Shown here: positions 42,382-50,923 of the stretch, one piece after another
Layout of the letters: the number at the start of each line of letters is the position of its first letter
How positions within the stretch are numbered: the stretch's first letter is position 1
Origin: Williamsia phyllosphaerae
Lineage (GTDB): Bacteria > Actinomycetota > Actinomycetes > Mycobacteriales > Mycobacteriaceae
DNA: 64,000 nucleotides
Direction: 5' to 3'
NCBI RefSeq assembly: GCF_014635305.1
Contig: NZ_BMCS01000001.1
Span: 434,001 to 498,000 of the forward strand
Notes under the pieces: generated by a model
The model's input: the letters and a program-made list of their open reading frames with translations, nothing else
Databases searched by the model: none
Told to the model about the DNA's origin: nothing
Translations under genes and position numbers: made by a program

Positions 42382-42395
42382 TTGACATGCGTCAA
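42382..42395. promoter_or_regulatory. Candidate MarR operator
   Basis: TTGAC-ATGC-GTCAA, a perfect 5-bp inverted repeat overlapping a TTGACA-like -35 box between the divergent MarR and amidohydrolase genes. Confidence 0.55.
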
Positions 42396-42411
42396 CTATT
42401 GCAGGTTGGGT

Positions 42412-43422
42412 ATGGGTATGACTGAAGACAGCGCCACCACACCGGGCCGGATCGATTTTCACCACCACTTCATGCCGACCGCCATGCTCACCTCAGGTTT
42501 GTTCGGCGACACCACCGGCTGGAAATTCCGCGACGAGGACGCGTGGTCACCGCAGGTCAGTGTGGACTTCATGGATCGCCTGCAGATCGACACCGCGATC
42601 CTGTCCGTACCCAACGATGTGGAATCGCGACTGCCGGAGAACAAGCGGCATCACTTCGCTCGCGAGGTGAACACCTTGTCCCGTCAGGCGGCGGACGACC
42701 ACCCGGGGCGCTTCGGGCTGTTCGCGCACCTACCGACCCCGACCGACACCGACGCCGCACTCGAGGAACTGACCTATGCATTCGACGTGCTCGGGGCCGA
42801 CGGCGTCACCCTGACCAACGTCTACGGCACCGGCGATCAGGCCCGATCCCTGGGCGACCCGATCTTCGAGCCACTGTGGGCTGAACTCGATCGCCGCAAC
42901 GCGCTGGTGTTCCTGCACGGCGAGCAGACGCCGGGCAGCAATCGGGCCCCGAGCAGGTTCTTACCCACCCCGATCAGTGAGACTCCGAACGAGACCTACA
43001 AAGGCGCAGCCGATCTGGTGACCAGCGGACGCAAACGGCAGTATCCGAACGTGCGGATCATCCTCGCCCATTCAGGGGGCAGCACGCCCTATCTGGCTGC
43101 CCGCGTCGCCGCTCTGTGCGCGTTCCATCTCGACTGCGAACTGACTGCAGACCAGATCATCGCCGACTTCCGGACGTTTTACTACGAGACCGCCCTGTCA
43201 GGATTCGAGACGAATCTGGTGGCGCTCGAGAACTTCGTCGACCCGAGCCACATTCTGTTCGGCACCGACTTCCCCGCCGCCAACCCGCGCACCGCCGGCT
43301 GGTTCACCGACAACGTCGACGAGTACTTTGCGACTCGTCCCGCAATGCTCGCGAAGGTCATGCACGACAACGCCTTCAGTCTCGTACCCCGGCTGACCGG
43401 CGGAGCCCCCGCGCACCGGTGA
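42412..43422 (+). CDS. Amidohydrolase family 2 (ACMSD/decarboxylase-like)
   Basis: A 336-residue metal-dependent TIM-barrel hydrolase of the amidohydrolase-2 branch, which includes 2-amino-3-carboxymuconate-6-semialdehyde decarboxylase and hydroxybenzoate decarboxylases. The metal HxH is in RIDFHHHFMP (near 13-22), a further His in ILAHSGGSTPY, and the metal-Asp in ILFGTDFPAANP. ATG 42412 is preferred, with AGG six bases before it; the frame is open far upstream only through the MarR gene. It probably decarboxylates an aromatic or muconic acid. Confidence 0.8.
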   Translation: MGMTEDSATTPGRIDFHHHFMPTAMLTSGLFGDTTGWKFRDEDAWSPQVSVDFMDRLQIDTAILSVPNDVESRLPENKRHHFAREVNTLSRQAADDHPGRFGLFAHLPTPTDTDAALEELTYAFDVLGADGVTLTNVYGTGDQARSLGDPIFEPLWAELDRRNALVFLHGEQTPGSNRAPSRFLPTPISETPNETYKGAADLVTSGRKRQYPNVRIILAHSGGSTPYLAARVAALCAFHLDCELTADQIIADFRTFYYETALSGFETNLVALENFVDPSHILFGTDFPAANPRTAGWFTDNVDEYFATRPAMLAKVMHDNAFSLVPRLTGGAPAHR

Positions 43423-43444
43423 ACCTCGACACCCGGCGGAGCCG

Positions 43445-44104
43445 TCAGGTCAGCGCGGGGTAGCGGGGGTCGGCGTCGGAGCGTGCCTCGTACAGGTCGA
43501 AGTACGTGGGAGCGATTTCGGCTGCCGATGTGCCGGGTTGTCCGGATCCGATCCACACGCTGATCGCGAGATGCGCTGCGTACACGCCGTGTTCAGAGAG
43601 CACGTTGTGCAGGTTGAGAACCCAGTTGCGCAAACCGGCTGAGGCGATGTTGATGTTCGCCATGGCCGGTGACGGCTCCACCGATCCGCCTCCGGCGGTG
43701 ATGATGATGGTGCCGGTTCTGGCGGCGATCATGTCGTCGACGACCTGTTTCACCACATGTATCGCACTGAAGTAGAAGTCGAGCTGCGGTTGAAGATTGG
43801 CCGGCGTGACCTCCAGGACGCCGGCAACGGGCAAACTGGTGTCGGCCGCCGAGACCTCGAGAACGTCGACGGTTCCCAGGGTTTCACGGATCTGGGCGAA
43901 CGCCGCGGTGATCGATTCCGCGTCGAGCAGATCGGCGGTGAAGGCAGTCGCCGCGATCCCCTCGCCGTTGAGCACGTCGGTGAGGGAATCCAGCTTTGCC
44001 TGATCACGGGCGACGAGCGCGACGGTGAAACCGTTCCGACCGAACACGCGGGCGATCTCCAAGCCCATCCCTGGCCCGGCACCGACTATGACAATCAACG
44101 ACAC
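43445..44104 (-). CDS. Atypical SDR-family protein
   Basis: A 219-residue Rossmann-fold SDR with a clear cofactor motif GAGPGMG (8-14) and ALVARDQAKL. The catalytic YxxxK is missing: the equivalent region reads ANINIASAGLRNWVLN, with no Tyr or Lys in place. It may bind NAD(P) without classical oxidoreductase activity, or act as a sensor. It is divergent from the HxlR regulator at 44203 and probably under its control. Confidence 0.72.
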   Translation of the reverse strand: MSLIVIVGAGPGMGLEIARVFGRNGFTVALVARDQAKLDSLTDVLNGEGIAATAFTADLLDAESITAAFAQIRETLGTVDVLEVSAADTSLPVAGVLEVTPANLQPQLDFYFSAIHVVKQVVDDMIAARTGTIIITAGGGSVEPSPAMANINIASAGLRNWVLNLHNVLSEHGVYAAHLAISVWIGSGQPGTSAAEIAPTYFDLYEARSDADPRYPALT

Positions 44105-44202
44105 GTTCTCACCCCTGAATGGTTACTGTTTGTGTGCAACCACATGGTCTGTGTGTTTCACCGTCGGCACAAGAAGGCACATTCGTGTTCGTGAGGAGCG
44201 CT

Positions 44203-44622
44203 ATGTCCACCAGTGAGAACGCAACGGTCGCAATCGACGCCACCCTGCCCGGTCCGTGCGAGGGGTGGGGCGACGATGCCCCGTTGATCCGCAGCATCCT
44301 CGACCGTGTCGGAGACAAGTGGGGCATTCTCGTGATCGCCGTTCTCCGTGACACACCGATGCGATACAAACAGTTGCACCGCAGCGTCCCTGGCATATCC
44401 CAGCGGATGCTCACCCTCACCCTGCGCCACCTCGAGCGCGACGGTCTCGTGACGCGCACCGTCTACCCCGAGGTACCGCCGCGCGTCGACTACGCCTTGA
44501 CTCACCTCGGTGTCTCACTCCTCGAACACGTACTGGGCATGGCGATGTGGGCGTCAGAACACACCGAGGAGATCCGACACCACCGTGACGCATTCGACCA
44601 GCGGCAATCAGGAACAGCCTGA
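44203..44622 (+). CDS. HxlR-family transcriptional regulator
   Basis: A 139-residue HxlR/MarR-like winged-helix protein. LDRVGDKWGILVIAVLRDTPMRYKQLHRSVPGISQRML is the family signature, followed by LERDGLVTRTVYPEVPPRVDYALTHLG. ATG 44203 follows GTGAGGAGCG. It is divergent from the atypical SDR. A Cys in LPGPCEGWG near the N-terminus could be a redox or electrophile sensor, as in HypR/YodB relatives. Confidence 0.85.
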   Translation: MSTSENATVAIDATLPGPCEGWGDDAPLIRSILDRVGDKWGILVIAVLRDTPMRYKQLHRSVPGISQRMLTLTLRHLERDGLVTRTVYPEVPPRVDYALTHLGVSLLEHVLGMAMWASEHTEEIRHHRDAFDQRQSGTA

Positions 44623-44666
44623 GAACGCATGGCCCCCAGCACGCCGGTTTCCACGAAAGGGACGTC

Positions 44667-45257
44667 ATGCCCCGCACGATCGCCTGGCCCGAAGGGACCT
44701 GGACACATGAACCCGCCGCCGTCGCGGTCGACGATGACGGGATGCGTGTCACCGCCCGCGAGGGCAGCGACGCATGGCGCATCACGTCTTACGAATTCGT
44801 CCACGCCTCGGAGCACGCACTGCTGGCCCCATTGCCGCTCGAGTCCGCGGTCGAAGTGCAATTTCGCCTCGACTTCGTCCACCAATTCGACCAGGCCGGC
44901 ATCTTCGTCAAGACCGACGACACATCCTGGATCAAGGCCGGCATCGAGGTCGCCGATGGAGAGGCCAGCCTAGGTGCCGTTGTCACCCAGGGCACCTCGG
45001 ACTGGTCGCTGCGCCCGGTGGTCGAATGGACCGGGCATCTGGTGACCATCCGGGGCAGCCGGTCCGGCAACGCGCTCACCGTCCGCGCCCGTGTCGACGA
45101 CGATCCCTGGCAACTCGTTCGAGTCGCCCCTTTGACCCCAGACGCCGAAGTGACAGCGGGGCCGTACTGCTGTGCGCCGCTGAACGCCGAACTGACCGTT
45201 CACTTCACGTCATGGCGCAGCGATCACGCCGACGCCGGTCTCCATCCAGAGCCCTGA
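44667..45257 (+). CDS. DUF1349 domain protein
   Basis: A 196-residue beta-sandwich protein of the DUF1349 (concanavalin-like) family. VEVQFRLDFVHQFDQAGIFVKTDDTSWIKAGIE is the diagnostic stretch. The family is often described by analogy with yeast regulation-of-enolase protein 1, with no proven function in bacteria. It has no signal peptide and follows the HxlR gene by 44 bp on the same strand. Confidence 0.8.
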   Translation: MPRTIAWPEGTWTHEPAAVAVDDDGMRVTAREGSDAWRITSYEFVHASEHALLAPLPLESAVEVQFRLDFVHQFDQAGIFVKTDDTSWIKAGIEVADGEASLGAVVTQGTSDWSLRPVVEWTGHLVTIRGSRSGNALTVRARVDDDPWQLVRVAPLTPDAEVTAGPYCCAPLNAELTVHFTSWRSDHADAGLHPEP

Positions 45258-45306
45258 CCCGCGGTGCACACGCACACGGGGTAGGTGTTGTCCCGCCACG
45301 ACGGGG

Positions 45307-46257
45307 TCATCGGTTCTTTCTGACGTGGTGGTCCAGGAAGGCGATCTGGTCGGTCACGATTCCCTCGAAATGCGGATCCAGATAGGGCTCGAAGTGCGAG
45401 ATGTCGTACGACAGCACTTCGCCGTTGGGGATGCGGTTCACGATCCGTTTCGCTTTCGCGTACGGGGTGACGTCGTCACCGGTGGCCAGCTGCACCAGCG
45501 TGGGTGCGAGGATCCTGTCGAGATGTCGGCCCGGCGAGTACAGCGGCACCCGGAGAACAACTCGAGCCGGGACGTCGTTCTCCACCAGGAGTTCGTCGCG
45601 CTTGTCGCCGGCCATCGCCATCACCAGGTCGTAGGCGCCGGGCGAGGTCATCATGGCGAGCTCGCCCGGCGTCCCGACCGACTTGACGCGGTGAGGCGCA
45701 CGGCCAAACCACGCCCCCACCTGATCGCGCACGCCGGCCCACGCCAGCCGGGCAACGTGTGCCGGAGCTTGCGAGAACGACGACGCAGGTCCGCTGACGT
45801 GCGGCACCTGGGCGATCACCGCGGACAACGCGTGATCGTGGGCGGCAAGATCCAGGACATGGCCGCCGCCGAACGATGAACCCCACGCCACCACCCGGGT
45901 TGCGTCGACACCGGCCAGGCCGCGCGCGTACGCGATCGCGGTGCGCCAGTCGGCTTGCTGGGCGGCGATGTCGAGCAAGCGACGCGGCTCGCCGGCACTG
46001 GCCCCCCAGAACCGGTAGTCGAAGACCAACGCTGCGTACCCCGCCTCGGCGAACCGGGACGCGTAAGCGTCGAGACGGAGCTCGCGAAACGCACCGAACC
46101 CGTGGGCCAGCACGACGATCGGCGGGTTGGCGACCCCGTCGGGGCGGTAGAGCCAGGCCGCGCACTCGACACCCTCGGAGGCAAAGGTGACATCGTCGCG
46201 AACGTACGTTCGTCGGGACCCGGCGCCCTCAGGTGCAGCGGGATCGTTCATCGTCAT
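45307..46257 (-). CDS. Alpha/beta hydrolase
   Basis: A 316-residue alpha/beta hydrolase with GFGAFRELRLDAYASRFAEAGYAALVFDYRFWGAS and the nucleophile motif WGSSFGGG. The final His is in ISHFEPYLDP. It resembles acyl-CoA/dienelactone or polyketide-type hydrolases used in mycobacterial lipid metabolism. The operator CTTGA-N7-TCAAG lies 20 bp upstream, shared with the next two genes of this strand. Confidence 0.8.
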   Translation of the reverse strand: MTMNDPAAPEGAGSRRTYVRDDVTFASEGVECAAWLYRPDGVANPPIVVLAHGFGAFRELRLDAYASRFAEAGYAALVFDYRFWGASAGEPRRLLDIAAQQADWRTAIAYARGLAGVDATRVVAWGSSFGGGHVLDLAAHDHALSAVIAQVPHVSGPASSFSQAPAHVARLAWAGVRDQVGAWFGRAPHRVKSVGTPGELAMMTSPGAYDLVMAMAGDKRDELLVENDVPARVVLRVPLYSPGRHLDRILAPTLVQLATGDDVTPYAKAKRIVNRIPNGEVLSYDISHFEPYLDPHFEGIVTDQIAFLDHHVRKNR

Positions 46258-46276
46258 TCAAGAAACTTAGCAGCGC

Positions 46277-46293
46277 CTTGATCGCCGCTCAAG
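46277..46293. promoter_or_regulatory. CTTGA-N7-TCAAG operator, site 1
   Basis: Inverted repeat 20 bp upstream of the alpha/beta hydrolase start. The same arms and spacing occur at 47143 and 47955, each just upstream of a minus-strand gene. Confidence 0.65.
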
Positions 46294-46333
46294 ATACCCT
46301 CGACGACCCCGCCACAGGCGTCCGCGGCCGCGG

Positions 46334-47128
46334 TCAGTTCTTGAACGGATTGAGCGATTTACCGAGCCGATAGCCGACCCACAGCGGTACCGGTTTGACC
46401 GCCGCGGCAGTCACCTTGTTCACCACGCCCGGCACACAGACCGGCGCCCCCTTGTCGACCGCGTTCCATCCCTCGCGGACCACGGCGTCTGCCTCCTGCC
46501 ACAGGAACGCGGGGAGTTTGTTCGAAGCGTCACGGGTCCCCATGACGTCGTGGAACTCGCTGTGCGTGAAGCCAGGACACAGAGCGGTCACGTGGACACC
46601 GTGGGGTTTGAGTTCCATGTCCAGCGCCTGGGACAGGTTGAGCACGTACGACTTGATGGCGGTGTAGAGCAGGCTGGCCGCCGGCGGCATCAACGCCGCC
46701 AGCGACGACACGTTCACGATCCGACCGAACCCCCGTTCCTTCATCCCGGGGACCGCGAGATGGGCGAGTTCGGTGACCGCAGTCATCATCACCTGGATCT
46801 CGTTCGCCAACTCCACGAACGGGGTGTCGGCGAACGCACCACTGCCCGAGAGCCCTGCGTTGTTGATCAGGATGTCGACGTCGAGGCCGAGCTCGGTGAC
46901 ACGCGCCATGATCGCCTGCGGGGCAGCAGGATCGGTAAGATCCGCGGTGATGACGTCACACCGCACGCCGTAGTCGGCGGTGAGGTCTTTGGCGAGCGCC
47001 AACAGTCGATCTTCTCTCCGCGCGACGAGCACCAGGCCCACCCCTCGTTGAGCCAGGTGCCGAGCGAAGGCCGCACCGATCCCCGCGGACGCACCCGTGA
47101 CCACGGCCGTTCTTCCCGAAATCGACAT
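46334..47128 (-). CDS. SDR-family oxidoreductase
   Basis: A 264-residue classical SDR with cofactor motif TGASAGIG near 12-19, INNAG, and catalytic YTAIK. VVREGWNAVDKG and a basic C-terminus resemble mycobacterial ketoacyl reductase-like SDRs that act on long acyl chains. ATG 47128 follows AGGGGTTG; the frame extends 15 codons upstream through the operator. It shares its operator with the neighbouring hydrolase and acyltransferase. Confidence 0.83.
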   Translation of the reverse strand: MSISGRTAVVTGASAGIGAAFARHLAQRGVGLVLVARREDRLLALAKDLTADYGVRCDVITADLTDPAAPQAIMARVTELGLDVDILINNAGLSGSGAFADTPFVELANEIQVMMTAVTELAHLAVPGMKERGFGRIVNVSSLAALMPPAASLLYTAIKSYVLNLSQALDMELKPHGVHVTALCPGFTHSEFHDVMGTRDASNKLPAFLWQEADAVVREGWNAVDKGAPVCVPGVVNKVTAAAVKPVPLWVGYRLGKSLNPFKN

Positions 47129-47142
47129 CACAACCCCTATAT

Positions 47143-47159
47143 CTTGATTTGCAGTCAAG
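47143..47159. promoter_or_regulatory. CTTGA-N7-TCAAG operator, site 2
   Basis: Inverted repeat 15 bp upstream of the SDR start, with the same arms and seven-base spacer as sites 1 and 3. Confidence 0.65.
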
Positions 47160-47189
47160 GCATACCTTCGCATGCCTGCCGCCGGATTG

Positions 47190-47924
47190 CTACATGTCGG
47201 CCATGAGTGCGCGCGCCCTGCTCACGCTGTCCTGCAATCGCGTGCGGACCTGACGGGTGATCGCCGCCGGGGTGTCATCCGCATCGATCAACTCCGGGAC
47301 GCCGAGCACCACACGCGCGCCCACACGCGTGTCATCGGGGTAGGCGATGCCGATCGGCAGCAGTGCGACCTCGACGTTGCCGGCGATCCCGTGCGCGATG
47401 TGGCCGATACCGCTGGCGATCGGCAGCAGCGTCGACGGGTCGGTGACGTTGCAGGTGCCTTCGGGGAACACAGCGATGCTGTCGCCGTATCGCGTCGCCC
47501 GATCGACACAGACATCGATCATCTGTCGGCCGGCCGCGACCGCGGCGCGCATCTGGTGGTCCTTCGGTCGAAAGACCGGAATCCCTCCCATCACGTCGAT
47601 CTGGGCCCGCTGCTTGGCGTCATCGAACAACTCGTCCTTGGCCAGGACTCGGATGTGGCCGATCAGGCGCCGAAGCGGCGTACGGAATGCCGTTGCAGCG
47701 AGGACGAATTGGTCTTTGTCGGACAGATGGTTGGCGCACACGACGAACCTGACCTCGCGTCGTCGTAACGCCGTGATGCGATCACGCGCGTCATCGTCGT
47801 ATCCGATGACCGGGCGGTATCTCGCCGCGAGATAGGCGTACGCCGCCCGCGCCCTCAGGACCGGTTGGCGGTGGGTGCCGTAGAAGGCGTACACCTCATC
47901 AGCGTTGGCGAGAGCGATCTCCAT
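47190..47924 (-). CDS. PlsC-like 1-acylglycerol-3-phosphate acyltransferase
   Basis: A 244-residue acyltransferase. The catalytic HxxxxD is in CANHLSDKDQF, and the glycerophosphate-binding motif FPEGT in AVFPEGTCN. Members add a fatty acyl group to a lysophospholipid or similar acceptor at the membrane. The operator at 47955 is 31 bp upstream, so with the SDR and alpha/beta hydrolase it forms a three-gene regulon, perhaps for lipid modification. Confidence 0.82.
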   Translation of the reverse strand: MEIALANADEVYAFYGTHRQPVLRARAAYAYLAARYRPVIGYDDDARDRITALRRREVRFVVCANHLSDKDQFVLAATAFRTPLRRLIGHIRVLAKDELFDDAKQRAQIDVMGGIPVFRPKDHQMRAAVAAGRQMIDVCVDRATRYGDSIAVFPEGTCNVTDPSTLLPIASGIGHIAHGIAGNVEVALLPIGIAYPDDTRVGARVVLGVPELIDADDTPAAITRQVRTRLQDSVSRARALMADM

Positions 47925-47954
47925 GAACCTACGGTACCGTAGGTTCGGCGCTTT

Positions 47955-47971
47955 CTTGAACGCAGATCAAG
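47955..47971. promoter_or_regulatory. CTTGA-N7-TCAAG operator, site 3
   Basis: Inverted repeat between the acyltransferase (minus strand) and the TetR remnant (plus strand), consistent with an operator of that lost regulator. Confidence 0.65.
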
Positions 47972-47980
47972 TATTTTTAA

Positions 47981-48112
47981 GACGCCGTCGCCGACGCAGG
48001 GGTCACCACCAACACCGCCTACTGGTATTTCGACTACAAGGATTACCTGCTGGTGGCGGTACTCGACGAGATCCTGGCCGAGGCCAGCCGCGATGCGATC
48101 GCGGCGGGCTGA
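47981..48112 (+). pseudogene. TetR regulator remnant
   Basis: A 43-residue in-frame remnant reading VADAGVTTNTAYWYFDYKD and LLVAVLDEILAEA before a stop. This is the second half of a TetR HTH and the start of the next helix. No start codon precedes it, and no ligand domain follows. Its position next to operator site 3 suggests it once encoded the repressor of the three-gene regulon. Confidence 0.7.
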
Positions 48113-48149
48113 TCACCGAATCAGGCCCCTGGAGCACGCTTCGATGCCG

Positions 48150-48194
48150 ACGACAACGGCGGCGATCCCCCTCGGGGACCGCCGCCGTTGTCGT
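48150..48194. terminator. Strong bidirectional terminator hairpin
   Basis: A 14-bp perfect stem (ACGACAACGGCGGC / GCCGCCGTTGTCGT) with an inner TCCCC/GGGGA hairpin, between the TetR remnant and the convergent secreted-protein gene. Confidence 0.75.
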
Positions 48195-48212
48195 TCTCGC
48201 CTCGCGGCGAGA

Positions 48213-48605
48213 TCAGTTGCGGTAGTAGCCGATGTTGTCGAAGACGTTCTCGCGGATGTCGGAGATCGTGTAGCCGCTGATCGACGACGGGAAGCAGCCA
48301 CGCTGCTTGGTCGTGATGTTGAGCCTCTCGCCCGGCTTGAGTGCGGCGGAGAAACGACGCTGACCGTTGAACTCCTGCAGCGTGGTGTTGCGCATGGTCA
48401 CGCCGCCGACGTTGGTCGCGGTCATGGAGCGGACCAGCGTCCCCACGAACTCGGTGCGGTCGCAGTACACGACGCCGGTCAGACGCAGCTCCGGCGGAGC
48501 CACGGCGTTGGCCGGAGCCGCGCCGATGATCCCGGCGGTGCCGACCGCTGCCGTCGCCAGGGTCGCAGCAGCGACTCGCTTGAGGTTGTGCACGTTCATC
48601 TTCAT
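48213..48605 (-). CDS. Small secreted protein
   Basis: A 130-residue protein with a Sec signal peptide: basic start, hydrophobic core AAATLATAAVGTAGIIGAA, and a likely cleavage after PANA near residue 34. The mature part is about 95 residues with two cysteines (VVYCDR, RGCFP) that could form a disulfide. Similar small exported proteins of unknown role are common in mycolic-acid bacteria. AAGGTGGG precedes the ATG. Confidence 0.72.
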   Translation of the reverse strand: MKMNVHNLKRVAAATLATAAVGTAGIIGAAPANAVAPPELRLTGVVYCDRTEFVGTLVRSMTATNVGGVTMRNTTLQEFNGQRRFSAALKPGERLNITTKQRGCFPSSISGYTISDIRENVFDNIGYYRN

Positions 48606-48760
48606 TGGTGTCCCACCTTCTCCATCAGCCGTCGTTGGTCGAATCAGCCGCCCGTATCGACGTCACGGCCAATCCGCTACGTCTCAAGTGCAATGCACGG
48701 CTACCGATTGCATCGGCGAAACGAGCAAATCGGTTACCAATGATCGTCAAATTGTTACTT

Positions 48761-48770
48761 AGGGTACCCT
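48761..48770. promoter_or_regulatory. Palindrome upstream of the iron-permease operon
   Basis: TTAGGGTACCCTTG contains a perfect 10-bp palindrome 22 bp upstream of the fecCD-type operon. It loosely resembles an IdeR/DtxR iron box but does not match the full 19-bp consensus. Confidence 0.35.
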
Positions 48771-48791
48771 TGCTGAGACCCCGGACGGGGC

Positions 48792-49820
48792 GTGAAAGTG
48801 AGCAGCAGATTGTCCTCAGCGGTCCCCCGCCGACGCGCCACCGGTGTCGTCGGACTCGTGGTCGTGCTGCTCGCACTCGTCGTCGCATCCGTCGCGATCG
48901 GGTCGCGCGCACTGGGCCTCGGCGAGGTGTGGGACGCGTTGTTCGCTCCGCAGGACGCCGCCCGTGACGTCGTCGGCATCGTACGTGACCTGCGCATCCC
49001 CCGGACCGCGCTCGGCGTGGTCGTCGGCCTGGCCATCGGCGCCGCCGGCGCGTTGACGCAGGCGCACACACGCAATCCGCTTGCCGACCCCGGACTGCTC
49101 GGGGTCAACGCCGGTGCGGCCTGCGCCGTGGTCGCCGGCGTCTACCTGCTCGGCATCAGCACCCCGATCGAGTACATGGGCTTCGGACTTCTCGGGGCGG
49201 TCGTGGCCGCGGGTCTGGTCTTCGGTGCCGCGGCGCTGACCCGCGGGGCCTCGCCGATCACCCTGGTGCTCGCGGGCACCGGACTGTCAGCGATGTTGCT
49301 GGCCATCACCTCGGCGATCGTTCTCACCGACACCGCCTCGCTGGACGCGTGGCGGTTCTGGAACGTGGGGTCGGTGACCGGTCGCGGCACCGACGTCCTC
49401 TACGCCTCCGCCCCGTTCATCGCGATCGGCCTGGTCCTCGCCCTGGGCAGCGGATTCTTCCTCAACGTGCTCAGTCTCGGCGACGACATGAGCCGATCGC
49501 TCGGATCGCGGATCGCGGTGGTGCGCATCGTCGGCATCGCGGCGATCACCCTGTTGGCCGGCGCCGCCACCGCGGCGTGCGGCCCGATCGTGTTCCTCGG
49601 TCTCGTCGTACCGCACCTCGCGCGGTTCATCGTCGGCCCCGACTACCGCTGGGTGGTCCCGTACTCGGCGCTGCTCGGCGCCATCATGCTGCTCGTCTCC
49701 GACGTCATCGGCCGCGTCATCGCGCGACCCGGTGAGATCCAGGCCGGTGTGGTGTTGGCCGTGCTCGGGGCGCCGTTCCTCATCAAGCTCGTCCGGGCCC
49801 GACGTCTGGTGGCGGTGTGA
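48792..49820 (+). CDS. FecCD-type iron-siderophore ABC permease (first)
   Basis: A 342-residue inner-membrane permease of the BtuC/FecCD family with about nine to ten helices. Landmarks are GLAIGAAGALTQAHTRNPLADPGLLGVNAGA and the C-terminal CGPIVFLGLVVPHLARFIVG. Two such subunits plus an ATPase import ferric siderophores or cobalamin. The GTG at 48792 (or 48798) starts the operon; its stop overlaps the second permease (GTGA). No periplasmic binding-protein gene is adjacent. Confidence 0.88.
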   Translation: MKVSSRLSSAVPRRRATGVVGLVVVLLALVVASVAIGSRALGLGEVWDALFAPQDAARDVVGIVRDLRIPRTALGVVVGLAIGAAGALTQAHTRNPLADPGLLGVNAGAACAVVAGVYLLGISTPIEYMGFGLLGAVVAAGLVFGAAALTRGASPITLVLAGTGLSAMLLAITSAIVLTDTASLDAWRFWNVGSVTGRGTDVLYASAPFIAIGLVLALGSGFFLNVLSLGDDMSRSLGSRIAVVRIVGIAAITLLAGAATAACGPIVFLGLVVPHLARFIVGPDYRWVVPYSALLGAIMLLVSDVIGRVIARPGEIQAGVVLAVLGAPFLIKLVRARRLVAV

Positions 49821-50923
49821 GCACGACCGCGGCCGACCGGACGTCGGCCCCACCCCCGGTCACCGAGGTGAAGAGCGCGGTGCGACGTCACGTGCTCCGC
49901 GTCGGGCCCGCATCGTTCCTCGTCCGACCACGGGTCGTCGTGGTCGGTGTCGTGACCACCGTCATCACTCTGGTGTTGTTCGCGCTGAGTGTCGGCACCG
50001 GCGACTACCCGCTCAGTCCCGTCGACGTGGGACGCATCCTGCTCGGCGGCGGCACCCGGGTGGAGAACGTCGTCGTCTTCGACGTCGCCCTCCCGCGCGC
50101 GCTGATCTCCGTCCTCGTCGGCATCGGGTTCGGCGCATCCGGTGCCCTGACCCAGACCATCGCCCGAAACCCCTTGGCCACACCGGATGTCCTCGGTATC
50201 ACCGCGGGCGCCAGCACCGCGGCGGTGGCCGCCATCGCGTTCGGGTCGAGCTGGGGGTCGTGGTTCGCCGACATCGGCGTCCCGGCGGCCGCGCTCGTCG
50301 GCGGTGCGCTGGCCGCGGCGCTGATGTACCTGTTGGCGTGGCGCGGCGGGATCGACGCGTTCCGGCTCGTGCTGATCGGTGTCGCCCTGACCTGGGTGTT
50401 CCAGGCCCTGACCGGTTACGCCCTGACCCGCGCGGCGATCAACGACGTCGGGCGCGCCCAACGCTGGCTGGTCGGGTCGGTGTCGGATGCGTCGTGGTCG
50501 TCGGTGGTGCCGGTGGCGATCACGCTCGCCGTGGCGGCGGTCGTGCTGGGGTTCGTCAACCGCGCGATGTCCACGCTGAGCCTGGGGCGCGACATGGCCC
50601 AGGGACTCGGTGTCCGGGCGGACCCCATCTCCGCGCTGGGTCTCGTCGTCGCGGTGGCCATGGCCGCGATCTGCGTCTCGGCCGCCGGTCCGATCGCGTT
50701 CGTCGCCCTGCTCGCACCGCAGATCGCGATGCGCATCGCCCGTGTCGCCACGCCACCACCTCTCGTGAGCGGCCTCATCGGCGCGGTCCTCGTCGTCGGT
50801 GGCGATCTGCTGTGCCGGCACTGGCTGCCCGACGGCATCCCCGTCGGTGTCGTGACCGCGGGCGTGGGCGGACCGTTCCTGATCTATCTGATGATCGCCG
50901 TATCGCGAAAGGCCTCCGCATGA
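49817..50923 (+). CDS. FecCD-type iron-siderophore ABC permease (second)
   Basis: A 368-residue FecCD-family permease. It has an N-terminal cytoplasmic tail of about 40 residues, then the helices, with GIGFGASGALTQTIARNPLATPDVLGITAGA and AAGPIAFVALLAPQIAMRI. It overlaps both neighbours (GTGA before, ATGA after), so the three subunits are made from one message. It should pair with the previous protein to form the channel. Confidence 0.88.
   Translation: MSTTAADRTSAPPPVTEVKSAVRRHVLRVGPASFLVRPRVVVVGVVTTVITLVLFALSVGTGDYPLSPVDVGRILLGGGTRVENVVVFDVALPRALISVLVGIGFGASGALTQTIARNPLATPDVLGITAGASTAAVAAIAFGSSWGSWFADIGVPAAALVGGALAAALMYLLAWRGGIDAFRLVLIGVALTWVFQALTGYALTRAAINDVGRAQRWLVGSVSDASWSSVVPVAITLAVAAVVLGFVNRAMSTLSLGRDMAQGLGVRADPISALGLVVAVAMAAICVSAAGPIAFVALLAPQIAMRIARVATPPPLVSGLIGAVLVVGGDLLCRHWLPDGIPVGVVTAGVGGPFLIYLMIAVSRKASA

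Noticed and set aside
48761..48770. IdeR/DtxR iron box
   Set aside because: Only the inner AGGGTACCCT is palindromic. The outer bases do not match the 19-bp consensus, so it is kept only as a low-confidence site.
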